64,000 nt of DNA from Elusimicrobiota bacterium (lineage in GTDB: Bacteria; Elusimicrobiota; Elusimicrobia; UBA1565; JACRDR01): the NCBI GenBank assembly GCA_016194745.1, contig JACQBA010000007.1, positions 124,001-188,000 of the forward strand, given 5' to 3'. The notes beneath the pieces were generated by a model. It was not told the origin of the DNA, made no database searches, and saw nothing but the letters and a program-made list of their open reading frames with translations. The translations under genes were made by a program, and so were the position numbers. How positions within the stretch are numbered: the first letter of the stretch is position 1; each line of letters opens with the position of its first letter. Positions 44,211-53,616 of this stretch are shown here, one piece after another.

Positions 44211-45088
44211 TGAGCCTTCGCGCCCGAATCGCATTCCTTCTATTCGCCTTCGCCGCCGCCGCAGCGGCGGCAGCGACGCTCGCCGCGCGCTGCGCCCTCT
44301 GGCCGCTCGCTTTGGCAGGGGTCCTCGCCGCCTCCGCCGGCGGAGCCTGGGCCGCGTCGCGCTGGCTCGACGGGATTTGGAGGCAGAGCCTCCAGGCCAT
44401 GCGCGAAGACTTCTTTCATTCGATCGTCCACGACGTCAGCAACCCGCTGGCCACGATCAACGGGTTTCTTCAGGTCGTCGACGAGCGCGTGGAGACGCTC
44501 GACTTGCCGACGCTCAAGACCTACGTCGGCTACATGCGCGAGTCCTGCGACTCTCTCCGCCGCCTCGTCCAAGACATGCTGGACGCCTCCCGCATGAGCG
44601 CGGACGAGTTCGCCATTGACGTCAGCGCCGCCGAGCCCTCGGAGATGCTCGAGACCGTGCGAGGCCAGTTCGCGGAGCGCGCCCAGGCGAAGAACCTGAC
44701 GATCACCGTCGATCCGGGTAACGCCGCGGGATCGGTCATTCTGTGCGACCGGCCGCTCCTTGTGCGCGCGCTCGGAAATCTACTCGCCAACTCTGTCAAG
44801 TTCACGCCGCGCGGCGGGACTATCGCCGTCACCGGGTCAGCGCCGAACGAACGGGAGATCGAGTTCGCCGTCGCCGATTCAGGCAACGAGATTGCGGCGG
44901 ACAAGCTCGGAACCGTCTTCAACACCCACCGAAAGCTCGAGGATTCGGCCGGCAAGCGCTCAGGCTACGGCATCGGATTGGCCATCGCCAAGAGGATCGT
45001 CGAGCTGCACAAGGGAAAGCTTTGGGCCGAATCCGATCGCGGGAAGGGTTGCCGCTTTGTCGCGCGCATCCCCGTCCGGCAGGGCTAG
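44210..45088 (+). CDS. Membrane-anchored histidine kinase
   Basis: The protein has 292 residues. Two short hydrophobic stretches at residues 5-28 and 30-49 form a membrane hairpin, with no periplasmic sensor domain of any size. HisKA has FFHSIVHDVSNPLATINGFL, with H74 the likely phosphoacceptor (H-D-V-S-N-P, close to H-D-L-K-x-P). The HATPase domain has the N-box LVRALGNLLANSVKFT, G1 VADSGNEI (second Gly replaced by Asn), F/G2 region SGYGIGLAIAKRIVEL and a C-terminal KGCRFVARIPV. Such kinases sense membrane or cytoplasmic cues. Its stop overlaps the motB-like stop on the other strand by four bases. Confidence 0.85.
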   Translation: MSLRARIAFLLFAFAAAAAAAATLAARCALWPLALAGVLAASAGGAWAASRWLDGIWRQSLQAMREDFFHSIVHDVSNPLATINGFLQVVDERVETLDLPTLKTYVGYMRESCDSLRRLVQDMLDASRMSADEFAIDVSAAEPSEMLETVRGQFAERAQAKNLTITVDPGNAAGSVILCDRPLLVRALGNLLANSVKFTPRGGTIAVTGSAPNEREIEFAVADSGNEIAADKLGTVFNTHRKLEDSAGKRSGYGIGLAIAKRIVELHKGKLWAESDRGKGCRFVARIPVRQG

Positions 45089-45714
45089 CTTTCCCGGCGC
45101 ACGATGCTGACTTCGATGCGCCGGTTCGCCGCGCGGCCCTCGGGCGTTTCGTTGCTTCCCTGGGGCTTGAACTCCCCATAGCCGATCGCCGACAGACGCT
45201 CGGGCGGCACCCCGGCTTTTTCCAAGAAGCGCAGCACGGCGAAGGCGCGAGCGGCGGAGAGTTCCCAATTCGACGCGAACGCGATGCGCCGGCCCAGGCG
45301 CTGGTTGTCGGTGTGCCCCTCGATCTGGACGGGATTGGGCAGCTCCTTCATTGCTTCCGCGAGCTTGCGCAGGTGCTCCAAGGAGGAGTCCTTTAGCTCG
45401 GCGCTGCCGGAGTCGAATAGCACGGGGGACAAAAACACGATCCGGATGCGGTTCTCCGTGACGTCGAGCTTGGCGATCCGCTGGATGCCCTTATGCGAAA
45501 AGAGCTCGGAGATGAGGGCGCTCTGCTTGCCGAAGTGGCTCTCCATCGCCTTGAGGCTGACCTGCATGTCCACGCTCCGCGACGACTTCGCGGCGAACAA
45601 AATCAAGAAGAAGACCATGAGGTAGCTCATGAGGTCTCCGTAAGTAATAGCCCACAGGGCGCCCTTGTTGAGCTGCGCCTCGAAATCCTCCTCGCGTTCC
45701 TCCCAGGTGGACAC
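45085..45714 (-). CDS. motB: MotB-like stator protein
   Basis: This 209-residue protein has the MotB layout. A short cytoplasmic N-terminus is followed by one transmembrane helix (GALWAITYGDLMSYLMVFFL, residues 18-37). That helix carries the proton-accepting aspartate D27 in the Y-x-D-L-M motif. A linker follows, and then an OmpA-type peptidoglycan-binding domain (residues about 95-205) with LFDSGSAELKD, EGHTDNQRLGRR, NWELSAARAFAVLRFL and GYGEFKPQGSNETPEGRAANRR. MotB proteins pair with MotA and conduct protons to generate torque. It is the last gene of the motor-like operon and lies three bases after motA. TolR/ExbD are ruled out by the OmpA domain. Confidence 0.88.
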   Translation of the reverse strand: MSTWEEREEDFEAQLNKGALWAITYGDLMSYLMVFFLILFAAKSSRSVDMQVSLKAMESHFGKQSALISELFSHKGIQRIAKLDVTENRIRIVFLSPVLFDSGSAELKDSSLEHLRKLAEAMKELPNPVQIEGHTDNQRLGRRIAFASNWELSAARAFAVLRFLEKAGVPPERLSAIGYGEFKPQGSNETPEGRAANRRIEVSIVRRES

Positions 45715-45717
45715 GGC

Positions 45718-46518
45718 TCAGCCCCTCGCTGGAGCCGCGCGCGGCGCGACGGCGCGGGAGAGCTCGACCCGCCGCGCGCGAGAGTAGCTCGCCAGATGGA
45801 GTTCCACCAGATAGGGCGCCTTGCCGGATAGGATGTCCAGGACTCCCTCCAGAATGATCTCGCTCACGAGCGTCTCGCGTATCGCCGCGAGCCGGAGGTG
45901 GCCGGCCACGGGGACGCAGAGCAGATTCGCAAACGCGATGCCTAGGAACGCGGACGACAGCGCGACGGCCATCGCGGGTCCCGCCTTGGCGGGCTCGGTG
46001 ATCGACTCGAGCACCTGGATCATCCCGACCAAGGTGCCGAGGAGGCCGAACATCGGCGCGAGCACGCTCATCGTGCGCAGGACGTTGCATTCCTCCATGG
46101 CCGCGATGCGCGTCTGCTTGATCTCCGCTTCCAAGATCCGGCGCGCCTCGGAGAACTCCCCGTGCGCGATGGCGACGGTGACGGCGCGCTGGAGGAAGCC
46201 CTCCGCGAACGCGCCGGCCTTGTCTTGGATGGACAGCAGGCCGCCCTGCGTCTTGGCGATCTTGGCCAGGCGGGAGAGTTCGGCGACGGTTTCCTCCGGA
46301 CTCGGCGTGCGCGCGGGGAAAAACAATCCCAGAAGCCGCCGCGCGGTGCCGAGCAGGAGGCGCGCGGGGCAGTTGATCAGCACCGAGGCCAGCGTGCCTC
46401 CGAGTACGATCGCCGCTCCGTGCCAATTGAGGAAAGACGCGAGACGACCCCCCGCGAGGCCGCCCCACAACAGGCCGCCCGCCACGATCGCGACTCCCGC
46501 GAAGAACGTAAAGTTCAT
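45718..46518 (-). CDS. motA: MotA-like stator protein
   Basis: This 266-residue protein has the MotA layout. Helices 1 and 2 are at residues 5-22 and 30-50, the latter starting WHGAAIVLGGTLASVLIN. The large cytoplasmic loop includes GGLLSIQDKAGAFAEGFLQR and EFSEARRILEAEIKQT. Helices 3 and 4 have MSVLAPMFGLLGTLVGMIQV (with the functional proline) and AVALSSAFLGIAFANLLCVP (second proline). It resembles MotA more than TolQ/ExbB/AglR because of the first two helices and the loop. The ATG overlaps the OmpR-type regulator stop by one base. A torque-generating complex with MotB is predicted; the rotor partner may be the FliF-FliG fusion in the same operon. Confidence 0.87.
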   Translation of the reverse strand: MNFTFFAGVAIVAGGLLWGGLAGGRLASFLNWHGAAIVLGGTLASVLINCPARLLLGTARRLLGLFFPARTPSPEETVAELSRLAKIAKTQGGLLSIQDKAGAFAEGFLQRAVTVAIAHGEFSEARRILEAEIKQTRIAAMEECNVLRTMSVLAPMFGLLGTLVGMIQVLESITEPAKAGPAMAVALSSAFLGIAFANLLCVPVAGHLRLAAIRETLVSEIILEGVLDILSGKAPYLVELHLASYSRARRVELSRAVAPRAAPARG

Positions 46519-47198
46519 CAGAGCTTCAAGATATAGCCCACGCCCACGACGGTCGAAACGCGGTCCTTGACCGGCTTGAGCTTCTTGCGCAGCGCCTCAA
46601 CGTGCTTGTCCACGGTGCGCGAGTTGACCGCGCCGTCTCCGCGCCACACCGAATCGAGGATGAGACCGCGCGTCAGAACCCGGTTCGAGTTCTGGAGCAT
46701 GTACTGCAGGAGGTCGTACTCGAGGCGGGTGAGCTTTACCTCTTCTCCCGAGACCCTTACGGACCGCTCGTCCGGAAGGATTGTCATCGCGCCGACCTTG
46801 ATCGCCGGCTGGGCCGGAGGGAGCGCCTCGGGGCGGCGCAGCAGCGTGCCGATGCGCGCGAGCAGCAAATCGCTGTTGACGGGCTTGACCAGATACTCGT
46901 CGGCGCCGACGTGCAGGCCGTTGATCACGTCCTGAGTCTGCCGCATCCGGCCCGAGACCGCGATGATGGGGATGCGCGACGTCTGGGGATTGCCTCGCAG
47001 GACGCGGATCACTTCTTTGCCGTCCATTCCCGGAAGATTGATGTCCATGATGATGAGGTCGGGGTGACCCTTCAGAAGGCTGTCAAAGAAGCCTCCCGGA
47101 GTGGGGTACAAGGACGCGGCGAAGCCGCCCATCTTGAGCGTCAGCATGTAAAGTTGTCCCGTCTCCGGATCGTCCTCCACGACCGAGATGCGCTGCAT
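46518..47198 (-). CDS. OmpR/PhoB-type response regulator
   Basis: The protein has 226 residues. The receiver (residues 2-118) has E8-D9-D10, phosphoacceptor D52 (LIIMDINLP), T/S near 80 (IIAVSGR) and K105 in VKPVN. A winged-helix DNA-binding domain (residues 128-224) has LTRLEYDLLQYMLQNSNRVL, SRTVDKHVEALRKKL and the final VVGVGYIL. It should bind promoter DNA when phosphorylated. Its place between the CheY-like regulator and motA in a single operon makes the motor genes themselves an obvious target, which is inference. Confidence 0.9.
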   Translation of the reverse strand: MQRISVVEDDPETGQLYMLTLKMGGFAASLYPTPGGFFDSLLKGHPDLIIMDINLPGMDGKEVIRVLRGNPQTSRIPIIAVSGRMRQTQDVINGLHVGADEYLVKPVNSDLLLARIGTLLRRPEALPPAQPAIKVGAMTILPDERSVRVSGEEVKLTRLEYDLLQYMLQNSNRVLTRGLILDSVWRGDGAVNSRTVDKHVEALRKKLKPVKDRVSTVVGVGYILKL

Positions 47199-47203
47199 CG
47201 ATG

Positions 47204-47590
47204 TCAGTCGCCCTTGGGCTCCTCGAACACCGCGGCTATCCGGGATAAGAGGTCCTTCACCTCAAAAGGCTTGATCACGTAGTCCGTCGCGCCGGAGGCC
47301 AGGCCCTCGGCGACGGGCGCGACTTCGGAGCGCACGGTGCAGAGGAAGATCGGCACGTGCGAGTTCGGTCCATCCTTGCGGATCTTGCGGCAGATTTCGG
47401 TGCCTTCCATGTCGGGGAGATGCACGTCCAAGAGGAGGAGGTCGGGTTTCTCCTGGAGATAGAGCTTCAGCCCCTCCTCGCCATTCGGGGCCGCGACGAC
47501 TCGGTAGCCTTCCTTTATAAGCACCTCGGTAAGGATGGACCGGAAATCAGGTTCGTCTTCTACGACGAGGATTTTCTTCGCGGTTGCCAT
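47204..47590 (-). CDS. CheY-like single-domain response regulator
   Basis: The protein has 128 residues and is a bare receiver. The acidic pair is E11-D12-E13, the phosphoacceptor is in LLLLDVHLP (about D55), T85 is in FLCTVRS, and K107 is in VIKPFEV. With no output domain it must act by protein contact, as CheY does on the flagellar switch. In this operon a FliG-like switch-domain protein is encoded two genes upstream, so the fusion protein or one of the kinases is a candidate partner (inference). It lies five bases before the OmpR-type regulator gene. Confidence 0.88.
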   Translation of the reverse strand: MATAKKILVVEDEPDFRSILTEVLIKEGYRVVAAPNGEEGLKLYLQEKPDLLLLDVHLPDMEGTEICRKIRKDGPNSHVPIFLCTVRSEVAPVAEGLASGATDYVIKPFEVKDLLSRIAAVFEEPKGD

Positions 47591-47652
47591 GACGAGTTAG
47601 TGTAGGGGGGGCTCAATTCCTTGTCAAGGATAGCGGCTCCGGGATCCAGAGC

Positions 47653-48654
47653 TCACGGGGCCGCCGGCCGCGCCTGGACCTCGGCCTCGAGCGGGAAGCG
47701 CAAAATGACGACGGCGCTGCCTTGAGGAGAGTTCTGCGCCGAAACGGTCCCGCCCAGTCTCTGGACAACGCGCTGCACGACCGCGAGTCCGAGACCGAGG
47801 TGCCCCGGCTTGCTCGAAGAGAAGGGGATGAAGCGCTTCTCCAGCGCGTCCTGAGAGAAGCCCGGACCGCTGTCGGAGAACGCTAGGGAAACTTGGCCCG
47901 TGCCGATCTCTCGCCAGCTCGTCACGCCGAGCGAGCCCCCGCGCGGCAGCGCCTCGTAGGCGTTGCGGATGATCTGATAGAACGCGACGCGCAGCGGCTC
48001 CGGCGCGTAGCGGATGCGCGCCGTCTCGCCGTCCACGCGCCGAATCACCTTGATGCCCCGCTTGCGCAAGGCCCCGTCCCATGCAGCGAGGGACGCCGAG
48101 ACGGCCGCGGCGAGATTGCCCTGGATCATGTCGCCGGGCCCCTGGTCGATGTACTCGCCGATGACCCGCACGACCTCCTGGGCTTGGACTATCCCTCCCG
48201 CGGCCAGCCGCAGGGCCGCGCGCTGGCCGTCTTGAAGGGGGGAGCCGGAGAGACGCCTCATCTGCAAGTAGCTGGACGCGAGCGTCTTGCGAAGCGACTC
48301 GAGCGCCCGGCTCCAGCCGGGCTCGAAGATCGGCTCCTCGAGCGGGGCGAAGTCGACCGGGAGATCGTCGTCGGGAAGCGCCTCGGCCGCCGCGTTTGGA
48401 TGCTCGTGCAGCGCCTTGCGCAGCCCGGCGGTCTCGGCCAGGGAATCCTCCAGGTCGGCGCGGCCTTTGGCGAGCGCGGCCGTCGCGGCGTCGCGCTCGC
48501 TTCTGGCGATTTCCGCCTCGCGTGCGAGCGCCTCGCGCTCCTTCTGGAAGCCCTCAAGCTGGAGGAGAGAGGACTTGAGCTGCTGCTGGGCCCACTCGAG
48601 CTCGCGCGAAAGGCGGTCGCGGTCTGTCGACAGGAACGAGTCGTAGTTCGCCAT
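47653..48654 (-). CDS. HATPase-domain protein lacking a phosphoacceptor histidine
   Basis: This 333-residue soluble protein has a long N-terminal coiled coil (residues 10-82, heptad-rich, LEWAQQQLKSSLLQLEGFQK). An acidic linker and a helical DHp-like region (110-170) follow, then a clear HATPase domain: N-box YQIIRNAYEALPRGG (226-240), G1 FSDSGPGFS and F box RFIPFSSSKPG, then G2 HLGLGLAVVQR. Between residues 86 and 284 there is no histidine, so the DHp-like helices cannot carry the usual phosphate. It may bind ATP and act as a switch protein, anti-sigma-like kinase or inactive partner. Its ATG overlaps the FliF-FliG stop by one base. Confidence 0.8.
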   Translation of the reverse strand: MANYDSFLSTDRDRLSRELEWAQQQLKSSLLQLEGFQKEREALAREAEIARSERDAATAALAKGRADLEDSLAETAGLRKALHEHPNAAAEALPDDDLPVDFAPLEEPIFEPGWSRALESLRKTLASSYLQMRRLSGSPLQDGQRAALRLAAGGIVQAQEVVRVIGEYIDQGPGDMIQGNLAAAVSASLAAWDGALRKRGIKVIRRVDGETARIRYAPEPLRVAFYQIIRNAYEALPRGGSLGVTSWREIGTGQVSLAFSDSGPGFSQDALEKRFIPFSSSKPGHLGLGLAVVQRVVQRLGGTVSAQNSPQGSAVVILRFPLEAEVQARPAAP

Positions 48655-50213
48655 CAGACGACGCCTCGGGACGCGGCGCGCTTGAGGGAGATCGCGCCGC
48701 TCGATTCGAGTTCGAAGGCGGTCGTGAGGATGCGCGAGCGTGACTCCATCACCCGCTCCTCCGCTTGAGGGGACTCAATCGCCTCCGCCAGAAGGCCGCG
48801 CGGACCCGAAGGCAAGAGCGCGAGCACGCGCCCGCTCATCTCCTTGGAGGCGCCGCGCAGGGCCACGCCCCAATCCTTGAAGGCGGCGGCGCTGATCACG
48901 CGGCGAAGGTCCGCGTCCTCCAGGTCGACGAGCCGCTCGAATGGGAACAGGAAAGTCTCCAGACTCTCGGCCGCGGCGGAGTCGCGGGATAGGAGGTCGC
49001 CCATGAGCGCGTTGCGCCGGTCCGACGGGAGGCGGTTGAAGATTTGGCTGAGCCGCTCGGGCCCGCGAACGCCGAAAGAGACAAGGCCGCGCATGCGCTC
49101 CTCCAGCGCCGAGAGCTCCTCCGGCTCCACGCGCGAGAGCTTGACGAGCTCCTGGGAGACGCCGGCTTGGACCGCCGGCGGCAGGACGACGAAGATGCGC
49201 GTGGCCAGCGTCGGATTGGACCCCGCGAGGTAGGCGAACACTATGGCCAGATCTTTGGCGGGCTCCCGGCTGATGAGCACCGCGACCTCCTCCGCCGGAC
49301 GGAGCTCGAACACGTCGAAGCGCGTCGAAAGCGCCGGAAATCGCGACCCTTCCGCTCCGGCGCCCGAGACGGAGCGCTCTTCGTCGAGCGCGGGCACGCC
49401 GTTCGGGTCCAAGTCGGGAAGAGAGACCGGCGCCGGGACGGGCTGCCCGGCGGCCGCAGCCGGCGCGCCGCGCGCGGCCGCGAGTTCGCGCACGAACGTC
49501 TTGACGGCGCGCAGGACGATCACGTACGCGGCCAAAGTCAGCCAGGCGGTGACGAGAAGCGCGCCGCCGAGCCTTAGGGCCGTCTTGATCCCGTCCGGGC
49601 TGTTCATCAAGCGCAGCCAGGCCTGCCGCGTGGGCGTCTCGAGCGGCGCCTGAAGCACCGACATGGTGTCTCCGCGGTCGCCGTCGAGATGAAGTAAGTC
49701 GGGGAGGAGCTTACGCACTGCGCTCACCTGCGCATCGCTGAGACTCCGATCAAGGACGACCGACGCCTGGATGCGCTTGACGGCGAGTCCCGTGCGCCGC
49801 AGCGCCCGCTCCACCTTGCGGTCGATGATGTCGCCCGGGCCTTCCTTCTTGTCGGTACGGAAGTCTGAATTGTCCACGTAACCGGGAAGGATCTTCGGAT
49901 CGGCGCCTTTGTCGGCGGGGGGCTTTTGCTTGATGGGCGTCGTGACCTCGGACTCGGTGCGGATCTCGGAGGTCTCCCCGTGTACGTCGACGATGGCGCG
50001 GGAGCGCCCGGGGCCAAGGAGCTGATCGAGGAACTCCACCGCCTCGGCCGTCAGGCGGCGGGAGGCTTGACGCTCCTCCTCCGTCGAGCGGGCCGGGACC
50101 GCGGCGAGAACGAGCGCGCACGCGGCGGCCAGGCACAGTCTATATAGGCTCCTCTCCATGGATGTCGCCCCGCTGAAACTGTAGCGTCCGCCTATGACGG
50201 AATTATTGCGCAT
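48654..50213 (-). CDS. FliF C-terminal domain fused to FliG (motor switch-like fusion)
   Basis: The protein has 519 residues. Residues 19-43 are a signal peptide (core LCLAAACALVLAAVPA). Residues 55-193 match the last periplasmic domain of FliF: LDQLLGPGRSRAIVDV, VKRIQASVVLD and LHLDGDRGDTMSVLQAPLE, the usual FDPxRGDxVxVxNxPF motif. A transmembrane helix follows (213-236), as in FliF. After a 60-residue linker, residues 300-510 match the FliG middle and C-terminal domains: EVAVLISREPAKDLAIVFAY, FGVRGPERLSQIFNRLPSD, TFLFPFERLVDLEDADLRRV and GVALRGASKEMSGRVLALLP. FliF's first two ring domains and the FliG N-domain are missing. The topology puts the FliG part in the cytoplasm, facing MotA. A second ATG at 50159 would give a more standard signal peptide. 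Confidence 0.8.
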   Translation of the reverse strand: MRNNSVIGGRYSFSGATSMERSLYRLCLAAACALVLAAVPARSTEEERQASRRLTAEAVEFLDQLLGPGRSRAIVDVHGETSEIRTESEVTTPIKQKPPADKGADPKILPGYVDNSDFRTDKKEGPGDIIDRKVERALRRTGLAVKRIQASVVLDRSLSDAQVSAVRKLLPDLLHLDGDRGDTMSVLQAPLETPTRQAWLRLMNSPDGIKTALRLGGALLVTAWLTLAAYVIVLRAVKTFVRELAAARGAPAAAAGQPVPAPVSLPDLDPNGVPALDEERSVSGAGAEGSRFPALSTRFDVFELRPAEEVAVLISREPAKDLAIVFAYLAGSNPTLATRIFVVLPPAVQAGVSQELVKLSRVEPEELSALEERMRGLVSFGVRGPERLSQIFNRLPSDRRNALMGDLLSRDSAAAESLETFLFPFERLVDLEDADLRRVISAAAFKDWGVALRGASKEMSGRVLALLPSGPRGLLAEAIESPQAEERVMESRSRILTTAFELESSGAISLKRAASRGVV

Positions 50214-50216
50214 AGC

Positions 50217-51602
50217 TCAGCCCTTTTCCGCCGTGCGGCCTTTCGGTTGGGCGGTCGGCTCCGAGGCGTACGGCAGCAGGAAGAAGAACCGGCTTCCCTT
50301 GCCGACCTCCGATTGGACGCCGATGCGCCCGCCGTGCATCTCGACGATGTTTTTGGAGATCGCGAGCCCGAGGCCCGCGCCGGTCGCCCGGATCGGATTC
50401 TTCACCCGCTCGAAAGGCGCGAAGATCCGCGACAGCGCCTCGGCCGGGATGCCGCAGCCGGAGTCCTGGACGGAGCACTCGATCCAGCTTTGGCCCCCGT
50501 CGACCACCAGCTTCGCCTTGGCGCGGACGATGCCGTCGGCCCGCGTGAACTTGATTGCGTTGGAGATGAAGTTGGTGATCACTTGGGCGATGAGGTCGGG
50601 GTCCATGCGGATCTCTCCGATCTCTCCCTCCACGTCGCACACGAGCCTGAGGCTCGCTTCCTCGGCGCGGGCTTTGAAGAAGAGGACCGTGTCCTCAAGG
50701 AGCTTGGTCAGGCTGGCTTTGCGGGGATATAAGTCGAGCTTGCCGCGCTCGATCTTGGACATCTCGAGCAGGCTCGTCACGAAATGCCCGAGGCGCGACG
50801 CGTTGTCGCGGATGCGCTCCAGGTTCTTGCGGTCGTCGGCCGTCCAGTGATCGGACGAGAGGAGGCTCTTCACGTAGCTCTCGATGGCTCCGAGCGGGGA
50901 GCGGAGCTCGTGCGTGACCGAAGCGACGAAGGTCTTCTTCATTTGCTCGAATTCCTTCAGCTTGTCGGACATGGTGTTGACGCCCCGGGCGAGTCGGGCG
51001 ATCTCGTCTTTGCCGCGCACATCCACCTTCACGCCCTGCTTGCCCGTGCCGATCTCCGCCAGCGCCGCCTCGATGTCCACGACGCGACGCGTCAGCGTCC
51101 AGCCGAGCAGCGCGCTCATGACGATCCCCAGGATCAGCACGCCTCCTACGGCGCGCGTCATGTCGTAGGTCATACGGCGCATCGCGTTCTTCTGATCCGC
51201 TTGGAGCACCCTGGAGGAAAACCAGACGTCGACCTTGACCGCCTTGTTTGGGTCCTTGTCGCTGGAATCTACTGAAACGGTCTCGTGGAGCGAGTCCTTG
51301 TGCGTAGCGGTGGAGTCCTGATTGCGGCTCTGGAGTTTTCCGCCTAGATAGATGTCGATTCGTTCGATCTCCGGCTTGTCCTTCTCCAGGAATTTGATGT
51401 AGTCCAGAAGCATCAGCGGGTCGCGCGCGAGCTGCGACTCATGGGCGAGGCGAACGATCCCCTCGACGATAAAGCCGACCTTTCGTCTTTCGGCGACCTT
51501 CAAGGTGCTTTGCTGCAGGTTGACGAACACGACCGCCGCCGCGAGCGCGGAGACCGCCATGCCCGCCGTCAGTATCAGCGCCAGCTTCACTCGGATGCTC
51601 AT
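50217..51602 (-). CDS. Transmembrane HAMP histidine kinase
   Basis: The protein has 461 residues. Helix 1 is at residues 8-28, a periplasmic sensor of about 120 residues (29-150) follows, and helix 2 is at 150-172. HAMP lies near 170-225 ([28 protein letters not shown]). HisKA has H231 in [20 protein letters not shown], and HATPase has N-box [14 protein letters not shown]1 [12 protein letters not shown] box FAPFERV and G2 [13 protein letters not shown]. This is a complete, apparently active sensor kinase. It lies 19 bases after the PorV-TPR gene with AAGGAG before the ATG, and three bases before the FliF-FliG fusion gene, so it is inside the motor-like operon and probably signals to its regulators. 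Confidence 0.9.
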   Translation of the reverse strand: MSIRVKLALILTAGMAVSALAAAVVFVNLQQSTLKVAERRKVGFIVEGIVRLAHESQLARDPLMLLDYIKFLEKDKPEIERIDIYLGGKLQSRNQDSTATHKDSLHETVSVDSSDKDPNKAVKVDVWFSSRVLQADQKNAMRRMTYDMTRAVGGVLILGIVMSALLGWTLTRRVVDIEAALAEIGTGKQGVKVDVRGKDEIARLARGVNTMSDKLKEFEQMKKTFVASVTHELRSPLGAIESYVKSLLSSDHWTADDRKNLERIRDNASRLGHFVTSLLEMSKIERGKLDLYPRKASLTKLLEDTVLFFKARAEEASLRLVCDVEGEIGEIRMDPDLIAQVITNFISNAIKFTRADGIVRAKAKLVVDGGQSWIECSVQDSGCGIPAEALSRIFAPFERVKNPIRATGAGLGLAISKNIVEMHGGRIGVQSEVGKGSRFFFLLPYASEPTAQPKGRTAEKG

Positions 51603-51621
51603 GCAGTGTCTCCTTTCCGTC

Positions 51622-53616
51622 TCATTGCTGATTGTTCCGCAATCGGATGCGCTCGAGCGCCTTCCTCGCCTGCTCGTTGTTCGGGTCGATCTTCAGGATG
51701 CGCACGAAAGCCGACGTCGCCTGCAGGTACTCGCCGCGCGCGTAGTGCTCGACGCCGCGCTGGTAGAGAGAGGGAATGTCGCGTTCGTCCCCGGGCTTGA
51801 TCGAGGGCGTGAGCGGCGCGGCGGCGGGCTGCGGGGCCGGCGCGGGCTGGACCTGAGGCTTCGGCGTCTCGGGCGCCGCGGGCCGCTTCTGCGCGGGGGC
51901 GACCTTGAGCTTGCGGGCGGCGTCGTCGAGATAGTACTGCAGGGACTCGCGCTCCTTGGCGCTCGTCTCGAGCGTCATCGCCTTCTGCCAGACGGTGATG
52001 GCGTCCTGGTAGCGGCCGAGGATGTAGTAGGTCGACCCGGCGCGCTCCAGGGCCGTCGGGTTCTTCGGGTCGATCGTCTGGATATCGGACAAATGGGCGA
52101 ACACCTTCTTGAAGTCCCCGTTGTTGTGCGAGGACTCCATCCGGTAGAGGAGCTCCTGCAGCAGATCGCGGCCCTCGGCGGCGCGGGGCGCCTTCACGCC
52201 GACGAGCCCTTCCGCGTCGGCTAGGAAGTGCTCCAGCATCTTGTCCTTCGGGTTGATGCTCAAGGCGTAGGATATCTGGAGCGCGCCCGCCCGGTCCTTG
52301 CCGCGGATCACGTGATGGATGCCGGAGAGGAGGACCTGCTCCCATTTCTCCTCCGCGCTCGTCAACTGCGGGTAGTAGTTGGAGATGAGGCGCAGGCGGT
52401 TGGCCAGCCGCACCAACGACTGGTCGGGCGGCATTTCCTGCAGGAGCTCCTCCATGCGGCGATAGGCGCGGCGGAAGCGCCCCGCCTGGACCTCGCGGAG
52501 CACCTCGACGAGACGGGGGTCGTTGATGTCGTGCGGCGCGACGGCATTGTCCGGGTTCAAGGACGCCGCCCGCTGCTGCTCGAGCAGGTCCTGCGTCAGC
52601 TCCTCCGAGGAGGTCGCCGCGCCGAAGTGGAAGGTCAGCGCCGCAGTGTGGGATCCGAGAGTGCCCTTGACCGTTCCCATGGGCATGAGGAACGCGTAGT
52701 CCATCTCGATCTTGCTGATCCGGTAGGACAGGCCCATGGTCAGCTGCCGCCACTCGCGCGAGCCGAAGGCCAGGGACCCGCGCAGCCCGAAGGTTCCGTG
52801 GTCCAGCGTGGGCACGAACTTCTCCGCGCCGAAGATGAGGTCGCGGTCGGTGGAGCCGTCGGGGGCGGGGGACATCCTCACCTCGGTCGCGAGATTCATC
52901 CAGAGGCTCTTGTAGGCCCCGGCGAAGCGGAGGCTGCGGCGGAGCTTGTCGCCGCCCGCGAAGGCGACGTCCGGCTCGAGGAAGTGCTGGATCATCATGC
53001 CCGCCTGCCAGCGGCGCGGGAAGCGGTAGAGGAACCCGACGTCGGCGTCCATGGCGCCCTTCGACGTCGAGCCGCTCAGAACGGGGTCGCTGCCGAACCC
53101 GCACATGCCGTTGTTGCAGGAGTTGCCGGCCTCCGTCGGCGCAGCAAAGGAGTGCTGCAGGTATTTGGCCGAGACGCCGCCCATCAACCGCGCGCCCGAG
53201 TCGCGCTGGAGCATGGTCCGGCCGTAGGAGAGGAACATGCTGTTCTCGGAGTAGATGCTGTTGAGCGAGAAGCGCGAGAACGCGGTCCCGACGCCTCCCC
53301 ATTGCCCGCCGCGCAGCGGCTGCGCGTACGTGAGCTGAGTCGTGCCGAGGTCTGAGCCGTCGGAGAGCCCCATGTAGAGCTTGTTGTACGTGGCCGAAAG
53401 CTGCGGCCGCTCCATCTGCGCGAGACCGGCGGGGTTGTAGTACACCGCGTAGAGGTCATCCGAGATGGCCGTGAAGGCGTTGCCCATGCCCGGCGCGCGG
53501 GCGCCGGCGCCAAGGTCCTCGAACGCCGCGAAGGAGGGCGCGGCGAGGCCCGCCGCGAGGGCGAGCGCCATCCCCGCGGCGACGAGTCCCCGGAGCGTCG
53601 AGATCGCGCGCTTCAT
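51622..53616 (-). CDS. PorV-like outer-membrane barrel fused to TPR domain
   Basis: The protein has 664 residues. A signal peptide (1-30, cut after SFA) is followed by the PorV/PorQ-type barrel start [20 protein letters not shown] and [16 protein letters not shown], hallmarks of the UPF0164/PorV group. Alternating strands continue to about residue 330, ending LTFHFG. Residues about 340-555 hold helical repeats ([40 protein letters not shown]). A Pro/Ala-rich linker and a last TPR ([20 protein letters not shown]) end the protein. PorV proteins shuttle type IX secretion substrates at the outer membrane. The upstream gene encodes a protein with such a C-terminal domain and overlaps by four bases, so the two probably work together. 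Confidence 0.8.
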   Translation of the reverse strand: MKRAISTLRGLVAAGMALALAAGLAAPSFAAFEDLGAGARAPGMGNAFTAISDDLYAVYYNPAGLAQMERPQLSATYNKLYMGLSDGSDLGTTQLTYAQPLRGGQWGGVGTAFSRFSLNSIYSENSMFLSYGRTMLQRDSGARLMGGVSAKYLQHSFAAPTEAGNSCNNGMCGFGSDPVLSGSTSKGAMDADVGFLYRFPRRWQAGMMIQHFLEPDVAFAGGDKLRRSLRFAGAYKSLWMNLATEVRMSPAPDGSTDRDLIFGAEKFVPTLDHGTFGLRGSLAFGSREWRQLTMGLSYRISKIEMDYAFLMPMGTVKGTLGSHTAALTFHFGAATSSEELTQDLLEQQRAASLNPDNAVAPHDINDPRLVEVLREVQAGRFRRAYRRMEELLQEMPPDQSLVRLANRLRLISNYYPQLTSAEEKWEQVLLSGIHHVIRGKDRAGALQISYALSINPKDKMLEHFLADAEGLVGVKAPRAAEGRDLLQELLYRMESSHNNGDFKKVFAHLSDIQTIDPKNPTALERAGSTYYILGRYQDAITVWQKAMTLETSAKERESLQYYLDDAARKLKVAPAQKRPAAPETPKPQVQPAPAPQPAAAPLTPSIKPGDERDIPSLYQRGVEHYARGEYLQATSAFVRILKIDPNNEQARKALERIRLRNNQQ

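Noticed and set aside
45085..46518. Reading the stator pair as TolQ/TolR or ExbB/ExbD.
   Set aside because: The small protein has a full OmpA domain and the YGDLM site, and the large one has four helices with MotA-type loop; both favour Mot.
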